Below are positions 13,951-21,703 of a stretch of DNA of 21,748 bases, one piece after another. Source of the stretch: Andreesenia sp964489735 (GTDB lineage: Bacteria > Bacillota > Clostridia > Tissierellales > Gottschalkiaceae); contig CAZBAL010000026.1 of assembly GCA_964489735.1 (NCBI GenBank), forward strand, positions 1 through 21,748, written 5' to 3'. The notes under the pieces were generated by a model, which saw only the letters and a program-made list of their open reading frames with translations, was not told the origin of the DNA and ran no database searches. Within the stretch, counting starts at the first letter, position 1, and every line of letters starts with the position of its first letter. The translations under genes were made by a program, and so were the position numbers.

Positions 13951-15627
13951 TTATTCAAAGCATGATCCACCGACAAATTCTCTCATTATTGAGTTTTGAG
14001 GAATGAATTCTTCATCAGCTGATTTAAAGAATCTCAAGAACTTCAGTATCCTGTTTGCTTCAATATATACAGGGCTATTATCTGTTATTTCTTCTAGTAG
14101 TGGTTCAGCATATTTTTTGAGTACGTTTATCTCGTAAAGCAGACTGGAGTTAAACATAATATCCGCTTCTTCCTGGTATGGGAAGATATTCTCTTCTTCA
14201 CCATCTCTTACTGATCTCCATGCTAAAAGTGTTGCCTCAGGACTCATACCTCTATGACTGTTATCTCTAATTATTCTTCTAAGTGTTCTTATATCAGACA
14301 CATAAACTGAAGTGTGATTGTCCAGGTTAATATGGGTCAGTGCGCTGACATATATTTTATATTTATGTTCTTTAGGAATGGATGGTGTCATTGCTTCATT
14401 CAGACCGTGTATTCCTTCAACTATAAGAACAGATCTAGCTCTCATCTTGTATTTTTCTCCAGATAGCTCTCTTTCACCTGTCAGAAAATTGTATTTTACC
14501 ATATCTACTTCCTTACCTGCTAAAAGCTGTGTAAGGTGTCTATTTAAGAGGTCTACATCGACTGCTCTTATAGATTCAAAATCGAACTCACCATCAGCTT
14601 TTTTAGGTGTGTGCTCTCTATCTAAGAAGTAGTCATCAGCCGATATGCTTTTAGGTTCCAGCCCTAGAACTTTTAACTGAATTGAGAGTCTGTTGGCAAA
14701 AGTGGTTTTACCTGAAGAACTTGGTCCTGCAATTAATATCAGTTTTGTATCTTCGATATTTTCTAAAATCGAGTCTGCAATTTTAGAAATCTTCTTTTCG
14801 TGAAGCCCTTCAGCAACTAAAAACATATCTCGTAGCTCATGTCCGCCTTTTTTTATAAGTTCATTAATCTGTCCAACATTCTGAAGTCCCAAGATACTTG
14901 CCCATTGCTTTGTCTCATCGAATACTGCCCTTAGCTTTGGTATATCTCTGAAGGAAGAGATTTTTGAAATCTGTTTTTTCTCAGGTAGCATTATTAGGAA
15001 TCCGTCATCAAAATAAGTCAAATCAAATGATTGCAGATAACCCATTGATGAAACCATAGGCCCATATAGATAGTCATATATATTTTTACATTTATAGAGA
15101 CTTACATATTCTGTTTCGGCATTTTGAAGCAAAAGTGTTTTGTCTGGAAGATTGTACGATTCGAATATTTTCTCAGCTACTTCCTTAAGCACTTTTACTT
15201 TTTCAATCTTTTCATCATTTTCAACCAGTTCAATCATCTTATCTTTTAGAGTTTTTATATCTTCTTCAGTAATCTTTCTGCCCAACCTTAGCGTACCGAA
15301 GATTTCATTGTTGATAGAATGTTCAACCAGTATTTCCACATTGTCGAAAGCTAGGTTTGCAGCTACTACAGCTAGATAAGTGACGCTTCTAGCATAGATA
15401 GAATAGCCTATTCTATCTAGCGCTTTTATAGGCTTAACTGTAGAGTGTTCATATACCGGAGTACATAGTTCAGTGACTTTTCCGTTCACAATAGCAGCTA
15501 TTGTATAGTTGTCACCGCCTATCTTCTTATCTTCATCTGGAAGTATATCCATTAGAAGTGTACCAATTGGTACTTTTTTTACTTGTCCATCAGGCAAGTT
15601 TATATTAATCAATGCTTTCATATTCAT
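13951..15627 (-). CDS. Uridine-kinase-like nucleoside kinase with TGS-type N-terminus
   Basis: The 558-residue protein belongs to a Bacillota family that joins a threonyl-tRNA-synthetase-like N-terminus to a P-loop kinase. Residues about 4-70 resemble a TGS domain (INLPDGQVKKVPIGTLLMDI). The following region resembles the synthetase second additional domain, with a degenerate HxxxH around EHSINNE. From about 295 comes the phosphoribulokinase/uridine kinase domain: Walker A AGPSSSGKTTFANRL, SADDYFLDREHTPKK, DFESIRAVDVDLL, VLIVEGIHGLNE and an RIIRDNSHRG segment. Uridine or another nucleoside is the expected substrate; the role of the N-terminal part is unknown. GGAGG lies 10 nt before ATG 15627; longer in-frame versions have no better site. 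Confidence 0.88.
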   Translation of the reverse strand: MNMKALININLPDGQVKKVPIGTLLMDILPDEDKKIGGDNYTIAAIVNGKVTELCTPVYEHSTVKPIKALDRIGYSIYARSVTYLAVVAANLAFDNVEILVEHSINNEIFGTLRLGRKITEEDIKTLKDKMIELVENDEKIEKVKVLKEVAEKIFESYNLPDKTLLLQNAETEYVSLYKCKNIYDYLYGPMVSSMGYLQSFDLTYFDDGFLIMLPEKKQISKISSFRDIPKLRAVFDETKQWASILGLQNVGQINELIKKGGHELRDMFLVAEGLHEKKISKIADSILENIEDTKLILIAGPSSSGKTTFANRLSIQLKVLGLEPKSISADDYFLDREHTPKKADGEFDFESIRAVDVDLLNRHLTQLLAGKEVDMVKYNFLTGERELSGEKYKMRARSVLIVEGIHGLNEAMTPSIPKEHKYKIYVSALTHINLDNHTSVYVSDIRTLRRIIRDNSHRGMSPEATLLAWRSVRDGEEENIFPYQEEADIMFNSSLLYEINVLKKYAEPLLEEITDNSPVYIEANRILKFLRFFKSADEEFIPQNSIMREFVGGSCFE

Positions 15628-15660
15628 ATTCAAAAAACCTCCTCTAAATCTGTATTTACA

Positions 15661-15689
15661 TATATACCCTTTTGTATGCAATTTAACAA
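15661..15689 (-). promoter_or_regulatory. Promoter of the nucleoside kinase gene
   Basis: Read on the minus strand: TTGTTA (15689-15684), a 17-bp spacer and TATATA (15666-15661), giving a leader of about 30 nt before ATG 15627. A palindrome CAAATA-t-TATTTG at 15687-15699 overlaps the -35 and may be an operator. Confidence 0.5.
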
Positions 15690-15760
15690 ATATTATTTGC
15701 AATCCTCTGATATGACTATAAAGTGTTGATAACAGTGGAGTGACAAGGAATGAAGAACTG

Positions 15761-15790
15761 CCATATATAAATTGTGTTATTTATATATGG
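15761..15790. repeat. Perfect 11-bp inverted repeat in the divergent intergenic region
   Basis: CCATATATAAA (15761-15771) and TTTATATATGG (15780-15790) are exact reverse complements with an 8-nt loop. No T run follows on either strand, so it is more likely an operator or a structured leader than a terminator. It lies between the divergent nucleoside kinase gene and the membrane-anchored protein gene. Confidence 0.55.
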
Positions 15791-15904
15791 ATACGGGTAA
15801 GAGTTTAATAAGTATTGTAATTGAGATCTATTATACTCAGTGCATAAAAAACTTTACAAAAACTTATGGCATTATAAATTTTAAGTAAATGAAGAGAGGA
15901 TGTG

Positions 15905-16588
15905 ATGAGAATGAGTAAAAATATGAGCAATTTTCGAAAGCCTTTACTGATATCTCTGGGGGCGATAGCAGCGATTCTGCTAATAGCTTTTATAGTCATC
16001 CAACAAGCTTATAAGCCTACACCGGATGATAAGAGAAATATCTCGACATCTGATGTAGTAATGAATATGGATGTTTCGGATAGTTCGGGCAGAGTACCTA
16101 TTATAAGGACATATACTCTAGAAGAGTTTGAAAAAATGACGGAGAAAGAATTAGTTGAAGCTAAGGACACCGTAAACGGTCGGGTTGAGGGAGATGCTCC
16201 TGCAAATAACTTTGATGAGGGTAAGAATCAAATAAATTTTACATTTTATAAAAATGATAAAAAAGTTAAGCCGAGTAGCAATCCAATAATAAAACTTGAA
16301 ATATATCCAGATCAATTGATGCCTTATACGAACAATCCTCCTTATGAAAGAAGAGATATTGAATCGGAACTGGAAGAAGATGAGGAGGGTACGTATTCAT
16401 TCAATATGAAGAGATATGTGCCACAGACAATGAAGTATGTAACACAATTGAGCTTTATGGAGATATACTTTGAAATAGATGGACAAAAATATGTCGGTTT
16501 GACATCATTAAATACTAGTAATACTGAAGATGGAACCGATTTTTTTGATAATGAGGAGTTAGATACTCCAATACCTCCTGAAGAATAG
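15905..16588 (+). CDS. Membrane-anchored protein of unknown function
   Basis: The product (227 residues from ATG 15905, 225 from ATG 15911) has one N-terminal membrane helix (PLLISLGAIAAILLIAFIVI, about residues 13-32) after a short basic stretch. An acidic domain of about 190 residues then lies outside the cell. There is no lipobox and no recognisable domain. TYTLEEFEKMTEKELVEAKD looks helical; later segments (INFTFYKND, PIIKLEIYPDQL, FMEIYFEIDGQKYVGL) look like beta strands, and the end is rich in D, E and P. The ribosome site GAGAGGA (15894-15900) is 4 nt from ATG 15905 and 10 nt from ATG 15911, so the start is uncertain. It precedes a Crp/Fnr regulator on the same strand by 173 bp. I do not assign a function. 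Confidence 0.75.
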   Translation: MRMSKNMSNFRKPLLISLGAIAAILLIAFIVIQQAYKPTPDDKRNISTSDVVMNMDVSDSSGRVPIIRTYTLEEFEKMTEKELVEAKDTVNGRVEGDAPANNFDEGKNQINFTFYKNDKKVKPSSNPIIKLEIYPDQLMPYTNNPPYERRDIESELEEDEEGTYSFNMKRYVPQTMKYVTQLSFMEIYFEIDGQKYVGLTSLNTSNTEDGTDFFDNEELDTPIPPEE

Positions 16589-16761
16589 TAATATGTGAAT
16601 CCATAGTAATAGAAGGTTTAACTTAGCAAAACTGGGTATTATACATATAATGTCAATGCTATGATTCAAGCCTGTGAGGAGTAAAAGTAAGAGAGTTCAT
16701 TTTGAACTGTATGTGGTAGTGACAGGTTTAAATTATAGTATAATAATTGAGGTGCATTGAG

Positions 16762-17454
16762 ATGAAAGATATTCAAATTGATTATAATAAAATTTCAATA
16801 CTGAATGGTGTAAAGAGTGAAACGGTAGAAGCTTTGAGAAAGGAAATAAAAGTCCGCAAAATAAAAAAGAACAATATTATTCTTAAAGAGAATTCAAAAG
16901 CAGAATATGTTTATCTGATTCTTTCTGGGCTTGTTAAGCTGTATAAATCGTACAATAATAATACAGAGAATATACTTATTCATTTAAAAGGAAGTTATGA
17001 GGTTATTGGACATATAGGAATATTTGATACAGAAGAATATTCTGCCTCAGCTGAAACTGTGAATGATACGGTATTGCTTGCAGCACCAGTAGATTTGGTT
17101 GAAGATTTAATCTTATCTGATCCGATATTTGCAAAGAATGTAATAGTTCAGATATGTAGCAGAGTTTTCTTGTCAGAAGAAAGAATAAAAGAACTATCTT
17201 CTGAGGACTCTTACAGTAGGGTGGCTAGGGAGCTATTAAAGTTTGACAGATATTACGGAGAAGAGTTTAGCGATGGAAAAACTTTTAATATTGGTATAAG
17301 TAGAGATGACTTCGCTTCATTAGTGGGACTGAGTAGAGAGATGGTCTCAAGAGTGTTATCCACATTTAGAAGTGATAAAATCATAGAAGTCAAAGGCAGA
17401 AAAATTACTATGCTCAATCGAGAAAAACTGAGATCATGGATACAGAGAGAATAA
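16762..17454 (+). CDS. Crp/Fnr-family transcriptional regulator
   Basis: The 230-residue protein has a cyclic-nucleotide-binding-type beta barrel (about 10-130, including VYLILSGLVKLYKS and the GSYEVIGHIGIFDTEEYSASAET segment). It also has a long dimerisation helix and a C-terminal winged helix with ISRDDFASLVGLSREMVSRVLSTF as the recognition part. There is a single cysteine (QICSRV), so the four-cysteine Fe-S cluster of oxygen-sensing FNR is absent. The typical cAMP-phosphate motif RxS is also not evident, so the ligand is unknown. ATG 16762 is chosen because GAGGTG ends 7 nt upstream. It lies directly before the ornithine carbamoyltransferase gene. Crp/Fnr-type ArcR proteins control arginine catabolism in some Gram-positives, so a link is possible but unproven. 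Confidence 0.9.
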   Translation: MKDIQIDYNKISILNGVKSETVEALRKEIKVRKIKKNNIILKENSKAEYVYLILSGLVKLYKSYNNNTENILIHLKGSYEVIGHIGIFDTEEYSASAETVNDTVLLAAPVDLVEDLILSDPIFAKNVIVQICSRVFLSEERIKELSSEDSYSRVARELLKFDRYYGEEFSDGKTFNIGISRDDFASLVGLSREMVSRVLSTFRSDKIIEVKGRKITMLNREKLRSWIQRE

Positions 17455-17499
17455 TTATAAATAAATAAAAATAATTATTAATAAAATCAGCATATCATA

Positions 17500-17528
17500 T
17501 TGACATTAATATGAGCAGAGAATATAAT
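17500..17528 (+). promoter_or_regulatory. argF promoter with overlapping inverted repeat
   Basis: A perfect TTGACA (17500-17505), a 17-bp spacer and a perfect TATAAT (17523-17528): the best consensus promoter in the window. The inverted repeat TCATAT (17495-17500) / ATATGA (17509-17514) straddles the -35, which is where a repressor or a Crp/Fnr-type protein would sit. Confidence 0.8.
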
Positions 17529-17573
17529 TTATTATAAGAATAAGACGTTTTAAATTGCGGGAGGATTAAGACT

Positions 17574-18566
17574 ATGTTTAACTTAAAAGGAAGAAGTTTC
17601 CTGAAATTATTGGATTTCACAACTAAAGAACTTGAGTATATGATTGATTTAGCTGAAGAGTTAAAAAAGCTTAAATATGCAGGAATCAAGCCACAAAATT
17701 TGAAAGGCAAGAATATAGCCCTTATTTTTGAAAAGCCTTCAACTAGAACAAGATGTTCATTTGTCGTAGCTGCTGTTGATGAGGGTGCACATCCGGAATA
17801 TCTTGGAAAAGATGATATACAGCTAGGTAAAAAAGAATCAGTAAAAGATACGGCAAGAGTTCTTGGAAGAATGTTTGATGGAATTGAGTTTAGAGGTTTC
17901 TCGCATGATACTGTTGAAGAACTTGCAGAATATGCAGGCGTTCCTGTTTGGAATGGTTTAACTGATAAGTTTCATCCAACTCAAATACTTGCTGATTTCC
18001 TGACTATAAGAGAACACAAAGGATATCTAAAAGGAATAAAGTTTGTATATGTAGGGGATGGAAGAAACAATATGGCAAACTCCCTGATGATTGGAGCAGC
18101 TAAGTTTGGAATGGATTTTAGAATTGCTGCACCAGCAAGCTTATTCCCAGAGGAAGATCTAGTTGAAGAAGCTAAGTTAATAGCTAAGGAAACCGGAGCT
18201 AAAATAACATTTTCTGAATCAGTAGAAGAAGCTGTAAAAGATGCAGATGTTGTATATACAGATGTTTGGGTGTCTATGGGTGAAGAGGCTATGTATGAAG
18301 AGAGAATAAACCTTCTTAAATCATACCAGGTTAACTCGGAGTTGATGTCTTTTGCAGATGATGATGCAATATTTATGCATTGCCTTCCTGCTTTCCACGA
18401 TCTTGAAACAGAAGTTATGCTTGATATAAAAGAAAAGTATGGACTAGAAGAGCTTGAAGTTACTGATGAAGTTTTCGAAGGCAAACAGTCTGTAGTGTTT
18501 GATGAAGCAGAAAACCGAATGCATACAATAAAAGCTATTATGGTTGCAACATTAGGCAATCAGTAG
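17574..18566 (+). CDS. argF: Ornithine carbamoyltransferase
   Basis: The enzyme joins carbamoyl phosphate and ornithine to citrulline, or runs in reverse in the arginine deiminase pathway. The 330-residue protein shows the carbamoyl-phosphate site S56-T-R-T-R60, FHPTQILADFLT, GDGRNNMANS, VYTDVWVSMGE and the ornithine-site HCLPAFHD (C270). The N-terminal FNLKGRSFLKLLDFT and overall sequence resemble ArcB-type (catabolic) enzymes more than short ArgF forms. No arcA or arcC is present, and argCJBD is nearby, so I favour an anabolic role but leave arcB open. GGGAGGA lies 9 nt before ATG 17574. It has its own consensus promoter and a downstream terminator, and follows a Crp/Fnr regulator gene. Confidence 0.93.
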   Translation: MFNLKGRSFLKLLDFTTKELEYMIDLAEELKKLKYAGIKPQNLKGKNIALIFEKPSTRTRCSFVVAAVDEGAHPEYLGKDDIQLGKKESVKDTARVLGRMFDGIEFRGFSHDTVEELAEYAGVPVWNGLTDKFHPTQILADFLTIREHKGYLKGIKFVYVGDGRNNMANSLMIGAAKFGMDFRIAAPASLFPEEDLVEEAKLIAKETGAKITFSESVEEAVKDADVVYTDVWVSMGEEAMYEERINLLKSYQVNSELMSFADDDAIFMHCLPAFHDLETEVMLDIKEKYGLEELEVTDEVFEGKQSVVFDEAENRMHTIKAIMVATLGNQ

Positions 18567-18612
18567 GAGAAAAATGTTGTTAAGAAGTTCATGGAAACTC
18601 ATTATGTGGAAA

Positions 18613-18651
18613 TAAAGATTCTATTATACAAACACATAAATCAATTATACA
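18613..18651. repeat. Paired TTATACA repeat after argF
   Basis: TTATACAA occurs at 18624-18631 and 18645-18652, exactly 21 bp apart, the same spacing as the TTATACA pair in the argC promoter. The 18 bases 18613-18630 match 14 of 18 with 8588-8605 at argC (shared TAAAG and ATTATACA). The function is unknown. Confidence 0.35.
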
Positions 18652-18666
18652 AAATGGTACGGGATT

Positions 18667-18697
18667 AAAAGCTCTCTGATAGCGTCAGAGAGCTTTT
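18667..18697. terminator. Terminator between argF and comEC
   Basis: AAAAGCTCTCTGA (18667-18679) and TCAGAGAGCTTTT (18685-18697) form a perfect 13-bp stem with a 5-nt loop. A/T runs at both ends let it work in either direction. It separates argF from comEC. Confidence 0.85.
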
Positions 18698-18737
18698 ACT
18701 ATAAATATATTATTTAAGTCAAAATACTAATGGGCAG

Positions 18738-21332
18738 GTGATAGTATTCAAGCGACCAATGTTTAAAATGTTTATTTCATCCGTTTTAGGATCGATATTT
18801 TTCAAAAGATTTCTATTAGATTCAAAAATATCATATCAGTTATTAAATTTTATAGAAAGTATTCTGCTTAGAAATAAAGCTATTTTATTAATTATACCAA
18901 TAGTTTTTTCAGTCCTGCTTATCAAGGGTTCATTTTCCTTGAATCTTTCTCCCAAAAAAATTCTAAATATCATTCTTTTTTTTATATTTTTATCATCAGG
19001 TATATCATTTTTAATTTCATATAGTTCATCCCAATATATAGAAGATCAAAAAATTAATGAAGACTTTTCAGTCATAAAAGAAAATCGTAAACATAACAGC
19101 TATATAATAAAATCTGTTACAAAAAATGAAAAAGTCATATTGAATATTTACTCTTACAAAGACAGGAAACTCTCAATAGAAGAAGGAGATATTGTAAGAA
19201 TCAAAGGTAAAATAAAGAAGCCGGAAACCAATAGGAATCCAATGCTATTTAACTACAGAGACTATCTACACTCTAATTATATTTTTTCTATAATAAATAT
19301 CAATGAAAAGGATATTCTACATCATGAAAAGAGCAATCTTTCTATCAGAGTCAGATTTTATAAATATATGGAGAGCAGCATAGATACCATATTAAATAAA
19401 GAGAACTCTGACTTTATGAAATCAGTATTGTTAGGAAATACCGACTATATGGACAAAGATAGGGTTGCAAAAGTCAGAGAGCTGGGAATTGCTCATCTTC
19501 TAGCTGTTTCAGGTTTTCACATAGGTATAGTCTATCTATTCAGTATGAAATCATTAAATATATTTGTGAGGCTTCATAAAAGAAAATCTCAACTGGTTTC
19601 TCTTTCAATAATATTTATATACATCTATATGATAGGTTTTCCTATATCTGCCATGAGAGCCTTTCTAATGATATCAATATTAGTAGTATCACAGATACTT
19701 CACAAGAGAATGGATCCGCTCAATATTCTAGGTGCTGTAGGATTCTTTATATTATTGGCTAGACCACTTTTTATCATGAGTTTGAGTTTTAAACTTTCAT
19801 TTCTGGGTGTCATATCAGTGATCATTTTATCGCCCAAAATATCGTTCAGCGAAGTCTTTTCCAATATGCTAGATAATTATGGACTCAATTCTATTGTGGC
19901 AGAGGTTATAAAGGTATTTATTAGAAAAACTCAACTAAATACGATTATCGCATCTTTTGTGGGATTGTTTCCCATCTCAATCTACTATTTCAACAAATAT
20001 TCTTTAACAAATATAATTTCGAATCTTTTAATTTCCTTTATATTCACATTTTCTGTAATCCTTACCATTATGAATATCATTTTACTTACTATTTCAAAGA
20101 ACATAGGTATTTTTATATCATTTATTTCGGATTTTGTGAACTCAGTAATGAATGATATTATTACACACTTGGACACGGATATTATGTATTTTAAGTCACC
20201 AAATATTATTGAATTTTTAATAATCTACTTGGCCATATTTATATTATTCAGAATAATAAATATTAATGATTTTCCCAAACAATTTATTAAATTCGTATTT
20301 ATATCGATGATAATTGCATCTGCAATCCTTCCGCTTGTTCACAATGATAATAATGCCTATATAAGATTCGTTGATGTCGGGCAGGGAGATGCAGCTTGGA
20401 TAGAATACGGTGATAAAAACTATATCATCGATTTTGGCGATAGCAAATTTAATGCTGGAGAAATGATATTAAAGCCACTTTTATTAAAAAATGGTGTTAA
20501 AAAGATAGATGGGGCCATAGTTTCACATTTCGATTCGGATCATGCGGGAGGATTGACAGCTCTACTTGATACATTCCAGATTGACAGGATGTATATTGGA
20601 CATAGACCGGAAGAAAATGAACTGTATAGAGAAGTAGTCAAAAAAGCTGAATACAACAAAACAGAAGTTATTTTGGTTAATGATAAAAGAGATACAATTG
20701 TAGATTTGTCGGGAAATGGTTATATAAGATTAATTTCTCCATCTGAAAAACTTATAAAGGGTAAAAATGAAAATGACTCATCACTTATCTCATTACTAAA
20801 TATTAACGGCAGAACTGTTTTATTCACCGGGGATATTGAAAAAGAAGGTGAAGAAGAGCTAATAGGAAAGATGAACGCAGATAATAGTATGTTTAGATTC
20901 AACCACAAATCTGAATTAATAAATGGCGTAGATATTCTAAAAGTACCACACCATGGCAGTAAAACTTCTTCATCTGAGGAGCTTCTTGGTATATTAAAGC
21001 CTAAGTTTGCAGTTATACAGTGTGGGAAGAACAATTTTGGACATCCAGATGAAGACGTTCTTGAGAGATATAGAAGAGTGAATGCCAGGATTTTTCGAAA
21101 TGACAAAGATGGTTGGATTGAATTTACTGTTGATGTGGAAGGTAATTTAAATTGGGATAGATTTCTTAAACCTGAAACTGGTCTAAAACAATTGCTCCTA
21201 AAGAATAGAGAACAGATTGTTATTGTGATAATATATATAATGATAAGTATGCTCATGGTCAGTAGTATGAGAGATGTCTACAGATTGAGTGAAGTTCAGA
21301 AAATTTCTGATTGGATGAGGTATAAAGTATGA
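18738..21332 (+). CDS. comEC: ComEC/Rec2 DNA uptake channel with metallo-beta-lactamase domain
   Basis: ComEC forms the inner-membrane channel for single-stranded DNA in natural transformation. The product is about 864 residues with three parts. There is an N-terminal membrane and OB-like region (about 1-215). A competence domain of many membrane helices (about 225-520) starts with MKSVLLGNTDYMDKDRV and LAVSGFHIGIVY. A metallo-beta-lactamase domain (about 540-800) has FVDVGQGDAAWIEY, the metal-binding SHFDSDHAGG (about 595), LFTGDIE, VPHHGSKTSSS and FGHPDEDVLERY. A further hydrophobic helix lies at about 824-844, after the enzyme domain, which is unusual. The start is uncertain: GTG 18738 has only a weak site, and ATG 18759 is an alternative. 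The 3' end overlaps holA by 4 nt (ATGA), a common Clostridia arrangement. Confidence 0.93.
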   Translation: MIVFKRPMFKMFISSVLGSIFFKRFLLDSKISYQLLNFIESILLRNKAILLIIPIVFSVLLIKGSFSLNLSPKKILNIILFFIFLSSGISFLISYSSSQYIEDQKINEDFSVIKENRKHNSYIIKSVTKNEKVILNIYSYKDRKLSIEEGDIVRIKGKIKKPETNRNPMLFNYRDYLHSNYIFSIININEKDILHHEKSNLSIRVRFYKYMESSIDTILNKENSDFMKSVLLGNTDYMDKDRVAKVRELGIAHLLAVSGFHIGIVYLFSMKSLNIFVRLHKRKSQLVSLSIIFIYIYMIGFPISAMRAFLMISILVVSQILHKRMDPLNILGAVGFFILLARPLFIMSLSFKLSFLGVISVIILSPKISFSEVFSNMLDNYGLNSIVAEVIKVFIRKTQLNTIIASFVGLFPISIYYFNKYSLTNIISNLLISFIFTFSVILTIMNIILLTISKNIGIFISFISDFVNSVMNDIITHLDTDIMYFKSPNIIEFLIIYLAIFILFRIININDFPKQFIKFVFISMIIASAILPLVHNDNNAYIRFVDVGQGDAAWIEYGDKNYIIDFGDSKFNAGEMILKPLLLKNGVKKIDGAIVSHFDSDHAGGLTALLDTFQIDRMYIGHRPEENELYREVVKKAEYNKTEVILVNDKRDTIVDLSGNGYIRLISPSEKLIKGKNENDSSLISLLNINGRTVLFTGDIEKEGEEELIGKMNADNSMFRFNHKSELINGVDILKVPHHGSKTSSSEELLGILKPKFAVIQCGKNNFGHPDEDVLERYRRVNARIFRNDKDGWIEFTVDVEGNLNWDRFLKPETGLKQLLLKNREQIVIVIIYIMISMLMVSSMRDVYRLSEVQKISDWMRYKV

Positions 21333-21703
21333 GTTATAGAGATTATATTAAGGACTTGAAGAATGATAATCTTAGTCCTGTTTATCTTTTTTACGGTACA
21401 GAAAAGTATCTAATTGATTTTTTAATCGATGAGACTAAGAAGAAATATATAGATGAAATCTATGAAAGTTTGAATTATATCTATATAGATGATGAAAAAG
21501 CAGATTTTTCAAAAATAGAAAATGCAAATGAAACTCTTCCTTTTATGGCAGAAAAAAAGCTTGTCGTAGTAAATGACTGGCAGCTTCTGATAAAAAAGAA
21601 GGGAATTGATGATTCAGAGGAAGAGAGTTTCACTGAATATTTAAAGAGAGCAAATCCCTCTAGCATTCTGATTTTTATTGTCAATGGAGAAAAAGTTGAT
21701 TAA
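21329..21703 (+). pseudogene. holA: DNA polymerase III delta subunit, truncated by an insertion
   Basis: HolA (delta) is the clamp-loader subunit that opens the sliding clamp and is normally about 330-340 residues and essential. Only 124 codons are present: SPVYLFYGTEKYLIDFLIDE near the start (degenerate P-loop region), a FMAEKKLVVVNDW segment and SILIFIVNGEKVD at the break. The frame is intact up to GTT GAT (21695-21700), and TAA follows at once at the junction with an IS605-like left end. The rest of the gene would lie beyond the inserted element, outside the window. Translation is coupled to comEC by the ATGA overlap. If the insertion is fixed, delta would be inactive unless another copy exists. 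A mixed population or an assembly join is an alternative. Confidence 0.82.

Noticed and set aside
16762..17454. Oxygen-sensing FNR with an Fe-S cluster
   Set aside because: Only one cysteine is present in the protein, so the cluster ligands are missing.
17981..18559. Minus-strand open frame of 192 codons inside argF
   Set aside because: Shadow of the well-supported carbamoyltransferase gene; low-complexity Ser/Thr-rich translation and no start signals.
18655..18697. GGTACGGG followed by a terminator, considered as a T-box core before comEC
   Set aside because: It does not match the conserved T-box sequence and the hairpin is a plain symmetric terminator behind argF.
20720..21256. Minus-strand open frame of 178 codons inside comEC
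   Set aside because: Antisense to the metallo-beta-lactamase domain, whose plus-strand motifs are unmistakable.
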